A DNA stretch of 64,000 bases from Panorpa germanica (Eukaryota > Arthropoda > Insecta > Mecoptera > Panorpidae), in the NCBI GenBank assembly GCA_963678705.1, contig OY783213.1:11536451-11600450 (forward strand), read 5' to 3'. A program made the position numbers and the translations under genes. Each line of letters starts with the position of its first letter. The first letter of the stretch is position 1. The notes under the pieces were generated by a model. That model saw nothing but the letters and a program-made list of their open reading frames with translations. It did no database searches and had not been told where the DNA came from. This document shows, one piece after another, positions 23,227 to 36,884 of the stretch.

Positions 23227-26200
23227 ATGAATCGGTACGTAACTTTGGGCCAATTAGGCGACGGAACTTATGGTTCTGTTGTTCTTGGCCAGAGGAAGGA
23301 TACCGGAGAACGTGTCGCAATCAAAAGGATGAAACGGAAGTACTATTCTTGGGATGAAGCTATGAGTCTTCGAGAAGTGAAGGTACGTAACACACAAAAA
23401 ATTTCACGGTTAAAAGTCTGCACACATATATCCGCACCGTGCCGGACACGTCAGTACGGACGGCAAAACGTCAAAGAACTGGGCATGTCTTTTGGAATAG
23501 ATGCACACATATACAGATATTCATACTTTGCATTGGGAGTCTGCACAGATTTCTTTCAACGATATATTAACGAACATGGATAAAAAAAAATGATGAATTC
23601 AGCCGGCTTAATTTGCTAATATTGGTAGGAGAAATGGTCAGTATTGAAAATAGGTCAAAATATATTAATAATAATGAATAGTATGTTAGGAAAATAACTA
23701 AATATATATTATTAAAAGACTACTTATTGAAAAAAAATAAAAGCAAGGTCAGATATATTCTATTGAGTACACAAAATAGTCGTATATCGAAGAGAATCAA
23801 ACACTTTCGATATACTGACCTAGTAATTTTAATGGCTATATATTTTTCAAGTATGGCCAACTTTTTGATAGTTAACGTATAATATATTATGAAAAAACAA
23901 TTATAAAAAGCAACAAGTTAAGCAATAACAAAATAACCGTATTTTATAAATAAGTGACGGCTTGACAGTTAGTCTTCGCTTATGATTGATGAAGATTTTA
24001 GCAACCGTTATCTTTATACAAAATCTATATTTGAAGAGGAAATTGCATTCTAATATATTCCAGATTTATAAACGTATCAATGTTTTTCAAGAATGTAAAT
24101 TTACTAATTTCCAATGCGCGATTCGATACTTTTAAATTAATTAGCTGGGTTAGTCTTGTGTGCACCTGACTGGGACCCTGTCAGGCATGTCCTAGCCTAG
24201 ACATGATGTTCTCACAGAAAATATGATGAAGAAATTACATTTATGGCCTCAGCACACGACGCGACTGGTTGCAAACCTTAGCCCCGAATCTGCCCGAACC
24301 GAATGTCATTACAACTGTGTTGTTAGTAAAAGAACGAACGTGTTTACGAGTGAGATAAAACACACGGCACGAACGTAACTAAACTGATTTTAAACTGGTT
24401 TTGAGCATATATTCAGCGACTAGATTTCTCGGTCGCAGGGCATTGTTGGTTTCATCAACAGAGATGTTTACGAATACTATTGAAAAATATTTAAATACAT
24501 ACATACAATCAAATATAATACAATAGAATGCCCTGTTTTGCTATTGTTAAAAATTCTATAGTTATGATAGAGGGCTCGCATTGGCTCGTGCTCGTTTTCG
24601 TTTAAAACTTCGTTTTGCGTTTAGTTTACAATTAGCCGACTCGTGTGCCTTTCCTCCTGTTTTATCTCACTCGCATACAAGTGCATTTGCTGGTATGCAT
24701 TTTTATGTTGCCTGCAAACACGAAAAAACATGTTTACACAATACACAAAAATTAACATAGTAGAATAGTATATTCCACTAAATAGAATCCGTTAAAAAGA
24801 AGTACTCTTATAAAATAATCAAAGCTCTGTTATTAATACAATAATTATTCCAAAAATGTGACAGTAACGTCTAACTCTTAACGATTTGGACTACTTTGTC
24901 GATTCATTCACGAATCTGTTGAAATGAATGACATATTTATCCGATAAAAGTAATTTAACTGTCTTCCTGTAGTTTTATGACATTTACAAAAAACCATATT
25001 CCATTTAAAATGTCATTTTTATATCATTCTGACATTTTAATAATATTTTGATTTTAATATACGCTTTATATAAAATTTGTTAATATTACTACGAGTATTA
25101 CAATATTCTGTTAGTATTCAATGTTCTGTATAACGGAATACGTAATGCTCTACTGAATATATAATTGTGATTGTTTCTGCGTTTCTTTGGTTTTCCTCGT
25201 GTCTTGCGACGCACGATACTAGAACTTTACAATTTATAAGAATAAACTGAAATCGATAGAAAAGTAGAATAACTAATATACCTCACATTTAAAAGTTCTT
25301 GTCAATTCATAACAAATATTCAGTCCATTTGAAATAGGTAAAAGTTTAAAAATTGTTTAATCGATAATTTTTTTGTATGTTTAAAATCAAATAATTCAAC
25401 TGATGAAGTAATGTTTTTTTTAAAACCTTTTTTAAGTCATGGAACTAATTTTATAAGATATTAAACGTTGTCTTATCAGCGACATAATAAAAAAAATTGG
25501 TACTTAAAAATTTGAAACTGATTTTACGCAGAAAAATTAGCTATAACCCAAATTAGCAGAACTCAATATACCGCATTCAGTCCAAATTTTAAATTTTGAA
25601 ACAACTTGCTCTTATTTTCTTTAATTAATTAGAAATTAAATTGGACATTTGAGATTCTAACAAAAAACATTAACAGTATGAGAAATTTGCCCTACACCAA
25701 TGTTTATTAATTGTTCTAATAATTGAGATTGTTTTTCCTTTTTCACAACTATCGTAATATAATACTTCATGGGATATACAACCCAGCTATTAGTAGTAAA
25801 TAACGTAACACAAACACACACTTGTATACTTCTCTACTGTATAAAAGACAATTAAAGAGACAAAATAACATTTTTAATTGTCCATATCTCTTATTATATT
25901 TTATTATATCTACTTATATTTTAGAAGTTATAAAAAATAATTGGACATTTGATGTTCATTGTGAGTTCAATTTTATAGAAATTAAGACATAGTTCACAAA
26001 TCCATTGGTTTAAAATTTTCAAAAAGTTATACAAATACAAAAATACACATAAAAATAAAATTCATTCGATTAATTTTATTTTTCAGTCATTGAAGAAATT
26101 ATCACATGCCAATGTAGTGAAATTAAAAGAAGTCATAAGGGAAAACGATGTTTTATATTTTGTATTTGAGTACATGAAAGAAAATCTTTATCAACTAATT

Positions 26201-29200
26201 AAGGACAGAGATCAACATTTTCCAGAACATGTAATACGGGACATGATGCTACAGGTATGTCTGTATTATTTATTATAAATTAATATAAAAAAAATACAGT
26301 GTCAGTTTTGTATATATGATCGTATTTAAAACACGAGTGATTACGGAAAAACACGATATAAATATGACATCTGTTTACTTATAGAAATGTGTGATAATCT
26401 GTCGTACTTCTGTAGCGAAAGAAATTATATGTATTCCTGGATACTATTTCAGGTTCTACAAGGCCTAGCCTTCATGCACAGGCAAGGGTTCTTCCACAGG
26501 GACATGAAACCTGAAAACCTATTATGTATGGGCCCAGAATTAATAAAAATAGCAGATTTTGGATTAGCAAGAGAAATTAGATCAAGACCACCGTATACCG
26601 ACTACGTTTCAACTCGATGGTATAAACTCGGACAATTAAAAATATTTTAGTGTACAGGAAATGCTTGATGAATCATAATCTATCTTAGGTACCGAGCACC
26701 GGAAGTTCTACTGCATTCCACGACATATGGCAGCGCCATTGATTTGTGGGCGGTCGGGTGCATCATGGCGGAACTATACACATTTAGACCATTGTTTCCC
26801 GGAAATAGTGAAGTAGATGAAATATTTAAGATATGTGCAGTTCTTGGCACTCCCGATAAGGTAAAATAAAAAAATACAAACATTTTTGTGATTTAATGTA
26901 TTTCATTTTTGCGTTGGAAATTAAAATGGTTTTTTTTTTTGTAGAATGACTGGCCTGAAGGACATGCGTTGGCATCAGCTATGCACTTTAGATTTCCGGT
27001 ATTTTCAAGGATGTCTTTAAATACTGTAATTCCTGGGGCAGGGGCTAATGCTCTCCGAGTTATAGAAGATATGCTTCAGTGGGATCCGAACAAAAGACCG
27101 ACTGCTCACCAAGCACTGAGGTGAGATAGAACTTCTAAAATATTAATAGAGATTAATGAACATAATGTGGGTAACGTTAATTTCTTTTCCTGTTAGGTAC
27201 CAATATTTTCTAAACGCACAAAAGCCAATCGGACATGGACTAGTTGTAAAAGCCAAACCATTAATACCCCCACCACTAGTGAAACAAGAGTCTGTCAGCA
27301 ATATATTGAAACATCTCCCCAACAATGAAAATATAGAAAAATCAATCACAAACATTCCGAGTAATATAATCGACAACACAAAATTAAAAACAATTCCAAA
27401 ATATGGAATAGGAGATCCTGTATTAAATATAAGTGGAATTAGTAATCTTAGTTTCTTAAACAATAGTTTTGAAAGTTTAGGAAGTCAAATAAATTTAGCA
27501 AATGGCGGACTAAAACAAAATGGTATCAAGAATCAACCAATTCAAGCAGTGGCACCAACAGTGGTGGACAGGTAAAACTAATTGTTTGATGTTGTTTGTG
27601 TATTCGATGGTATTCGATGTACATTTATGTTATTTTAGGGTTCAGAAGACAATAACCGAAAAAACAAATACGAAAAAAACACCATTACTTAAATGGGGAT
27701 TTAGTGATTCACCGGTTAATATTCATAAAGATGATCCATTTGCCGATTTATTGGGGTAAATATCCAAGAGTTTGCATGCTGGTTAAAACAGGTGGCTTTC
27801 CTTTGTATTTGCTCTCATTAAAACTATTTTATACTTTATATTTAAAAATGATCGGATCTCTGCTACTGAACGAAAGAATTATTTTATAAATTTACAAAGT
27901 CTTCTGATACCAAATATATTTTTTGTATTATTCTATTTTGTGTTTATTCACTGTTTAATAAATATTCTGCTTTGTATCACTTTATGCTAGTGGCCTAGAC
28001 TGGGCCTTCACTTAAGACAAGACTGCTATTAGACAGTGTACGTCTATAGAAACAAAATTGTTAGTGTTATCTTTTCAAATGAAAAGCACAATCTTATCTA
28101 CAGCGTACGACTACACTCACCATCAAATGTATGTACCTTAGTAGTCTGCAAATAATTTTTACAGTTTTTTATTAATAATTACTACTACGAAAAAAAGAAA
28201 TAGGATCTTGTTTAATAAACCGCATCTTAAGAAGTGATTTACTATTGATGTTAAAGTTCTTGCATTTTTTAAATAAATGAAAGAATTTTTTTTAAATTTA
28301 TTACTTTTTTACAAAAAGTTTAAAAAAAATGTTGTTCTGCTGTGTAATATGACAATTTCTAATTTTTAATTATTTTTTTTACTAAAAATTGAAAGTAAGA
28401 ATTTTTATTATCTAAAGAAAAAATATATTATTGACAACATAGGAGCAATTAACGCCGTATCCAATTTATACCATAAAAGTTAATTATCTAATTTATATTT
28501 TAATTGTGCGAATTCCAAGATTACGTCACTATTAAGTCACCAGACGATTCAGTAAAGTACTTCATCCAGAACAAAATTTATGTACAAATAATAATGTACA
28601 AGGAATCTAGCGGGGAAAGTAAAATAAATAAAATAATGTCTAATAAAATAATGTTTGAATATTACACATTTCAAAAATTAAAAAGAAATTGGTGTAAAAA
28701 TGTGTATATCAAAAATCCTACTTTACTGCTTAGTGGGAAAGTCAAATTTGCTAATAATGAGCACTGTGCTCTATTTACATTTTGTTTTCGCTGAATTTTT
28801 AAACATGAATTTATACATTTCATATCTAATAACAAGTTTCATTTGCAGAAGTAAAATAACTGCACCTTTGCAAACGGAACCAATGAATTTGCGAGACAGA
28901 GATAGAAGAAATGGCTCATACCGAAACAATTTATTCAAGAACAATTCATTTGGAATACAGGATATTCTGCAACCTTTATCGTTATCAAATTTGAATAACA
29001 AACCTATGAGGGTGAGCGCCCGTCAGCAGTATATGTCAAACTCGAGGTGAGAGAAAGTTTATAAAATGAAAAGTTATTACAAGTTATTTTAAATTAGATA
29101 GTGTTATCACCCCCAATGACTGCACAAATATTGTTTTTCGGGTCATCGGAAGTTGAAGGTTATTCCTGTACATTATCTCTTTCAAAACTTTCCATAAAAA

Positions 29201-29860
29201 GACTGTTAACACTACTGTAGTTTTTAATGTTTAACGGAAAACAATTTAATTGGCATAACCAATGTTTTTATTAATAGATAAATTTCATCTTTCTATAAAA
29301 TAAATTTACTGTTGTTAAAAGTTTCTAGCTCCTAGGCTTGAATTTATAACAAGTATTAATTATTTTTTAAAGATATGTAGCTGGAATGCCGAATAACCGA
29401 GCAAACGATGACTATCTCTCAAGCAAATCTAAAATTCAAGGAATAGGACTTCTTTATCCGGATCAGAATAAAACAGATTTTGATTATCCATCAATTGAAA
29501 ATCTGAAAAGTGTTCAAAACAGCGCAAGGGAAAAGTATCTAAGTCAATCGCGATACGTAGCAGGAAATAACATGTATATGCAAAATAACGGAAGAAATGT
29601 ACAAGTGCAGAATGGCATATTCCAACAAAATAATATAGGTCAAAATCTTATTATCTATTAACATTTTTTAAATAAGTGCAATTCTATTTTTAAACATGTC
29701 AAACTGTTAACCACAGGAATGCTATAATGTATTAATGTCTCATATTTTAATTACAGGTCGTAATGTACTTGGAAGTCAGTTATTTGGGCCCACAACAAAT
29801 CGAGATACCAAACCGGCAAACGGACGAATAGACTGGGCAGCAAAATATTTGAAACATTAG
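23227..29860 (+). CDS. MAK/ICK (CILK1)-family serine/threonine kinase, complete 10-exon gene
   Basis: RCK-family kinases (MAK, CILK1; worm dyf-5) act at cilium tips and control cilium length and intraflagellar transport turnaround. Exons: 23227-23382, 26087-26254, 26453-26619, 26689-26860, 26945-27120, 27197-27571, 27639-27755, 28849-29046, 29373-29638, 29757-29860; 632 residues. The catalytic domain is complete: glycine loop GDGTYGSV (11-18), ATP-binding K33 in [12 protein letters not shown] with catalytic D125, DFG at 143-145, and the dual-phosphorylation motif T157-D-Y159, which fits MAK/CILK1. The C-terminal half (about 290-632) is asparagine-rich and disordered, as in the family, and ends in [12 protein letters not shown]. 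The start is the ATG beginning [16 protein letters not shown], the conserved N-terminus. The first intron (2.7 kb) holds a MITE fragment close to exon 2. Confidence 0.95.
25849..26005 (+). mobile_element. MITE family 1 fragment (right end) in kinase intron 1
   Basis: Matches the right-hand part of family 1 with deletions: ATTAAAGAGACAAAATAAC, then AAAAAATAATTGGACATTTGA, then TATAGAAATTAAGACATAG and a mutated terminus CACAAATCCAT. It ends about 80 bp before exon 2. The left boundary is approximate. Confidence 0.6.
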
Positions 29861-30608
29861 AAAACATAAAAAATATATATAAAATATAAGTAAATAAAAT
29901 AAAATGTAGATTATTCAAAATGGTATTTGTGTATATAATTAACTATATACAACAACTGTGATAGAGTTTTCTTTTTTTAAACTGTATATATATTTTTTAA
30001 AATTGTCTGATTTTAGGTTAAGTTCATTGTTATAATATCAATAAAATTAAAAACTTACATGGTTGTTTTATTATTTCCAATTAATCATCAACGACACTAA
30101 CAAGATTAGTGTAATATTATAGCGCATTAAATATACAATAATTTAGTAATTAAATAACTTTTGGTTTCATAAATGTCACTTAACACTTGTCAAATAAACA
30201 TGCTTGATTAGAAAAATCAAAACAATGTTTTACTTTATAAATTTGGTACTCATGAGAACTATACTTAGCACACTTCATCGTGAATTATTATAAAGAAATC
30301 TTTTTTACCGACCTAATGTCTTTATTAATTATATATAAATTAATTAAAGAAAAATTGCATTGTTCGTAGATTTACGTATATGCTTTACTAATTAAGTAAT
30401 TTGACTTAATATTTAGGCATAAAAGTAATAAATATATAAGTATTCAGTATATAAACCTTTCTTTAATCATTGTATAATTACTTCCGAATAAAACCGACGC
30501 TTCACGAACCTAGTTCAAATTTCCACCAGACATCGAATATTCTGTAGGTTGTAATTGTGAAGTAATGCTGGTTCTGTAGTTCAGTTTTTTTATATACACT
30601 GTGTTAAA
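29861..30608. other. Intergenic: kinase 3' UTR and Rab10 upstream region
   Basis: The 748 bp between two same-strand genes. AATAAA hexamers at 29893-29898 and 30040-30045 are candidate polyadenylation signals of the kinase gene. The Rab10 5' UTR and promoter must lie at the right end. No other feature seen. Confidence 0.55.
29893..29898 (+). terminator. Candidate polyadenylation signal of the MAK/ICK gene
   Basis: AATAAA, about 33 nt after the kinase stop. A second one at 30040-30045 is equally plausible; which is used cannot be told from sequence. Confidence 0.35.
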
Positions 30609-33600
30609 ATGGCGAAGAAAACTTACGATTTATTATTTAAATTATTATTAATTGGTGACTCAGGTGTTGGAAAAACATGTATATTATTCAGATTTTCAGA
30701 TGATGCATTTACAACAACATTTATTTCAACTATAGGTAAGTTAATTGCACTTTGTTTAAAAAGTAATTTGTCACTCTCAGAACAGGGTGGGATCCCTTTT
30801 AAATATATATGTACATCTATATGCAGTTAGGAAATCTCAGGAATATATAATATTGATAGAAATACTGTTTTATATTTATTACTATCTTAAAATAAACTAC
30901 GCAGTTGTTCACTCCATTTTCATGTTTTAACTATTTTAATTGATATTAATACATCATCTTAAGCAAGGCGGGACAGTACATTTTTTGTTATTGAATAAAC
31001 GTCATATATCTGCCGTCAAAATTAAGGATAAAAAAAATTTATCTGACGATGTAACCATAAATAAAATTTCCTGATAAATAATGATTACAAAGAATAGTTT
31101 AATATCTTGAAATACTAAAATTGAATCACTATTCTTTCAGAAAATTAATTTTAATAAATTAAACCAATTAAAACTATTTCGTCCATCATTTTAATTTTAT
31201 TACTTGCAATTTGAAAGTATTTTTTATATTAATAATGTCTGGATAATTAATATTAGAAATGCATTATGTAACACATCAGTTTCATTTTTTTTATTGCTTT
31301 AATAAATGAATTTATGAATTTGAAATTATAATTGGATGTGTTATCATATTTCTGAAAATTTTTTTTCTAAGTAAAGTTAATTAGATTGATTCACTTGTTC
31401 CACGATATTACAAAAGCATGCACTATACTTCTAACTTGTCTTGTTTATGCACGTGTTAAGCCGGGTATATTATCTGATCTTGTATAAATATGGAATATTT
31501 TTTTGAATTCATACTCAGTGTTTTTAAAGGGGTTCTTATATTTGTTTTTCGTAGTGAACTATGATTATAAAATAATAAATTAAACTTTTTATTACGTTTA
31601 AAGATATTTAAGCTTATACCGTAGTTATATTTTATAGGATTGATTCTAGAGATGTTGCTTTAATTTCTCGAACAAGACAAGCAACTATCTGTTAGTGTTG
31701 TTAAAGACAAAGAGCTGTTTTTATTTGTACGGTCAAGGATGTTGCAGCCTTATCGTTTTTTAGTACTTAATAATACATATATGTATGCACATACGTACAT
31801 TTCTTTAAGTAAGAATAAAATATATACTCTAGTAAAATAGACATTTCAGTCAGAGCCGTACTAGGGTCAAAAGGCACACTTCAAATTATCTACGTTCGGT
31901 TCTGAAATCTATTCAATGCAATTTTATGAAAATCATTTTTTCATTTCAAAAACCATAATTTTTATATTATATAAATATGTTATATGATAAGAAATGATGA
32001 AATCATATGTAGCCTTCATCAATTGTATCAACTTCAAGTTATACTACCTTTTGTTTCTTTTCTATTTTTTCCTTTATATTCTTATAAATCAATGAAGTAT
32101 TATTTATTGTATGATTCTTATTCTAATTAGTAAACACAAAACAATCATTTCTATCACTTTTTTTGTAGCATATACGTTTACAGATCATTGACATGTTTCA
32201 TAAATATCTGTTCCCGATAATCACTATTACATATTTTTAAGGTTTATTTAACATAAAAATGTTTCCCTGTTATATAACATTTTTACGGTTAATATAATGT
32301 AAGGTTACGTAACAGAACTTATCTTTTGACATTAATAAATCTTTTTATACAAGATTCTATAATGATACATATTAATATAATATTTTGAATGGATATTGCA
32401 TTTATTTAACGTAGTCGTAAAATTAAATTAAACTTTGGTAAATAACAAAACGTAACGTTTGGTAAAAAATATTACAGTAAACCTGTACTTGGTTTTGTGT
32501 TTACCGGGTTATATATAAATATGAGTCTGCGTAATTATAAAGAAACGTTTTGTTGATTTTTAAGATAAGCTATATAAATAAAGCAAAACTCCAAATATTT
32601 CATTTGAACATAATACCGTTATTCATATCTTATAACGTCAGCTTTTTTGGTATAAGAAACTTCTTATTTTGATATATATTACAATTCTTTAGAGTAAACT
32701 TATAGTAATTTGCTTTTCTTTATTTTTAAATAACACACATATTGGCGTATTACATCTTTTGTAATTATTATTAATTACTACAATAGGTCATATATCAAAG
32801 GTATTAAATACAGATATTTTATCTCATTATGCGAGTAATGATATGCTTCTTAGTAAACAGAGCTTAGCTAACAGAAAAGTTTAACTATTTTGCATGTTTA
32901 CATTGTCATCAAATCTAGGTTCATGATAGTCAAAAGGGAATAAGATCCCAATGTTATCTCATAAATAACAAAGCCAATTTTAGTTAAAAAAAAATAAGAT
33001 TACAACAATTTTTATATTTTATCAACTGCGTGCATACGTGAAGAAATCTTATCTAATATATAAAATTAAATAATTTTTCTTCAGCTTAAATCGAGATTGC
33101 TTTCTATGATATTTCTATAGCTAAACTAGCATATCTTTTATTTTCGTTACCACACTTTCATTCAATGTATGTATGCACCTTTAATGTAATCTAAAAATAT
33201 TAATAATTAGTGGAGATACACGCGTCTGATATCGTCGTGTTTTTAGTTTTAGATATAAACCATGGGTTAGACATAAAATTTTTTTTTATCAAGGTCAGGG
33301 TAAAGTAATCCATTTATATAATATGTTTTTCTATCTCTAAATAGATTCTTAAGAAAGAAGCAATAATATACAAATATGTCTACTTGATATGAGCGCTCTT
33401 CTAAAGTCATTTAATTTTTACATCTGTACTAAAACAACCTATTTTTATGGAATAAGAATTTTTTATTCTTAAAAATGGTTTTATTGCTGATAAAAGTTCT
33501 TACGAAAGTTTTTTTTTATCATGGCCCGCAATATTTTTATAATCAGTTTAAACAAACAGTTGTACTTTGTACAGCATGTATCATGCAGACTAGCAAATAA

Positions 33601-36600
33601 TAAGAAAAGAAGAATACTTAATTTTTTGGTAAAATCCTGTTTTTATTATTATATAAAACGTTGATGATATTAAAAACATTTTTATTTATTGTGTACTAAT
33701 TTCAACAATCACAGGACTTTGATAAAGTAAAGTTATTCGAAGATAATCGTACATCTTGTATAAGTAATCTTAATCTATGACGTTAATAGCATTATTTTTT
33801 TGATCAACAGGAATAGATTTTAAAATAAAAACTGTTGAACTTCGAGGTAAGAAGATCAAACTCCAGATATGGGATACCGCTGGACAGGAGCGTTTCCACA
33901 CAATCACTACTTCCTACTACAGAGGAGCTATGGGCATAATGCTGGTGTACGATATAACAAATGAAAAGAGTTTTGAAAATATAGTGAAATGGCTACGTAA
34001 CATAGATGAGGTATTTATATTTATTATCAATAAATTAAAACATTAAATTAAGCCTAAAATTAAAAATAGTTATATATTTTTAATTGTTAAGATCTTGTTG
34101 TTATTGAATTATTATTACAGAACGTTATCATCGTTAGCGCAAAGTTTATTAACAAATTAAAATTTTCAATAATATTTCAATATATTCATATTGCGTTATT
34201 TCTAGTTCCAATCGCGTTAAAAATATTTAAGAATTTTATTTATTTTAATAGGTCAGCAAAAGAGACGCAAAATTAGTTATCATATTTATAAATTTGAAAA
34301 TATCTAGAGCAACATGTCAATGTTATATTTATTTTTTCATGCTGAACTTGCAAATTTATTTTTTTAGCTTAAATAATGATAATAAAAGCGTGTAAATTTA
34401 ATACATCATTTTAAAACTTTGTATATATTATTACTCAAGGGATAAGCGATCCCATTTTTATGTAAAATATCTAATTATTATAATTCAAATTTATATTGTC
34501 TCAGGACTAATTTTTAACTCGCAATCCTATGCAAATTTTGTAATAAAAACATAGGTGGGCAAAAAATAATCTATTAAATTTCTATTGTCCACCAGTATAG
34601 TTGGTCATATATTCCTAAAGCCAGATATGTTTGAGCTTAGGTTTAATTAACTATGGCAATGAATAATCTCACTAAATAATCACATATCGAAAAATATATG
34701 GATTATACAATTATATAACTTGTTAAAACAAATTACTAAATGTTTCACTTTATTATTCTTCGCATATTAAAAATCTCTATAGGTTAATTTCTAGAGTGGT
34801 TAAATTACATGGGGGTTTAAATTCATGTGCTTGCGTCGATAATTAGCAGTAAAAGCAGTAATACGCTAATATTAATTAATAACAAATAAGTAAATAGAAT
34901 GAACGTTTAATTAAATAATGTATATGCAATAGATGGCGATAATGGTAACTGTTAACGACATAAATAAACAATTTACTTCAAATATAGTATGTTTGTATTT
35001 AGATTTGTGTAGATAGATAAACTAATGTCTGTTAATTCTTTGTAAGGCTTAATTATTAAAAGATAGTCGCCAGGAATAATTACACAATACATTCTTTCAA
35101 ATACTAAAGCAAGAAAAAGAGAAAAGAGTAAAGTTCTCTGATAATTAGAAACATACTTTTTGAACTTTAAATTGTAACTTGATAAATCTAATTTATCTTT
35201 TTTGACATACTAATTAATTTTTAATATTTTATTATTGTTGATAATTTCTTTATAAACTATATTATTTATAAATAATATTATATACTTATTAAATCAAAAT
35301 ATTTGTATTTATCATCATTATGTAAAATTATCGTAAAAATATGTAATATTCAATCCGTGTACAAAACAAAGACATCGATACTTCAGTTACTATTAACATA
35401 CATTAACATTTATATTTTTAATAAATTAGCATACATGAATAACTTTGAATAAAATTAAAAAAAGGTACAAATCGTAAAGAAATTGACGAAACCAACTAAA
35501 TTATTAGGGTAAATTTTGAATACAAAAGATTTAGAAAATATATGTATAAATGTATATTTTTAATATCTTGTATTTTGCTTTAAACTTTTTATATCAATAT
35601 AAATGCAGGAAGAGATAACTCCTACATATTGTTATACAGCTAACAATGACGCATTATTATATAGCTACTATCTACTAACTTAGAAACCAAAACAAAAACT
35701 AAATAAAAAAATTTAATTCAAAGTAGATAACCCTGTTTCTCATAAAAGTTAATATATACATATACAATATACATATTATAAATAGTTAAGTTTATTTTTT
35801 ATATATAAAGCAAGCATAAATAAATAAAAACCGTCTTGTTAAGCTGTATTCTGCAGTTCTGGACTCTTTTGTTTGTTTGTTTTCTTACTTACGTATAGAA
35901 TATATGAAACGCTTCATTTTAAATATTAAGCTTCTGCAAGTTCTTAATATATTATCTTGTATTTCAGCATGCCAATGAAGATGTTGAGAAAATGATTCTT
36001 GGAAACAAAAGTGACATGGACGATAAACGCGTGGTGTCAAGAGAGCGAGGGGAAGCGGTATGTATTAATTAATTAAATATGTTTCAAAATAAAGTAAATA
36101 ATATTAATATTACTCATCATAAAATATATAATAGCGTTGTCTCGTCGCAGGACGACGTCTGTGTTATATATAACAATAAAATTTAATACAGTAATTCGTA
36201 ATGTCGTTATTCGTAAATGTTAGTAAATTTGTTCTAACTAACGTCGATAACGCACAAATAAAGAATTGGCCAATATTTATCAGTTAGCCAATTCAAGTTG
36301 GTATGCCAAAGGAATTTGTTGTTCGTATTATCTGAATGCAGACGTAGTTTATGCATTATGATTTCTGAACCTGTTATGAACATTAGTGTAGTGCATACGC
36401 ATCCAGTTAAAGAGATTGACTAACGTTAGAGTGAATATATCAAAATAACGAAATATATGATAAATTATTTTTCCCTTATAGTTCATTTATTATTTTTTGT
36501 GCATTATGAATAAATAAAGGCTTATTTTATATAAAAGAAAAATTAGTTTATTTTAATTTTATTTCTTATAAGAAAATATTTTTGAGATATCTCAATATTA

Positions 36601-36884
36601 AATATAAGTAGTGTTGAATTCGAGAACAACTTTCTAAAAATATAATAATTTCATAGATAAGGTAATCATTAACCTTTTAATCTATTTTACAGATAGCTCG
36701 AGAACATGGGATAAGATTTATGGAAACATCAGCTAAAGCAAATATTAACATAGAAAGAGCCTTTAGTGAATTGGCAGAAGCAATCCTCGATAAAACAGCG
36801 GGTAGAGATCCTGCAGAACATCCAGACCGGTTAACTGTGGAACGCAGAGAAAATCGTGGCGCAAAGAATGGATGCTGTTCCTAA
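30609..36884 (+). CDS. Rab10: Rab10 small GTPase, complete 4-exon gene
   Basis: Rab10 is a membrane-trafficking GTPase (basolateral/ER and exocytic traffic). Exons: 30609-30735, 33811-34010, 35968-36057, 36693-36884; 202 residues. The N-terminus [20 protein letters not shown] and the switch region [15 protein letters not shown] are essentially those of Rab10. Nucleotide-binding motifs present: GDSGVGKT (16-23), the switch I threonine in FISTIG, WDTAGQE, NKSD (the usual NKCD with C to S) and ETSAK. The C-terminus NGCCS carries a CCx-type double-cysteine prenylation site. Introns 1 (3.1 kb) and 2 (2.0 kb) are long and AT-rich, with no exon-like or transposon-like content that I recognised. Exon phases close. 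The gene follows the kinase on the same strand. Confidence 0.97.

Noticed and set aside
24240-24680. Possible inverted repeat with GTGAGATAAAAC and GTTTTATCTCAC
   Set aside because: Only short blocks match and no clean termini or flanking duplication could be drawn. Left unannotated.
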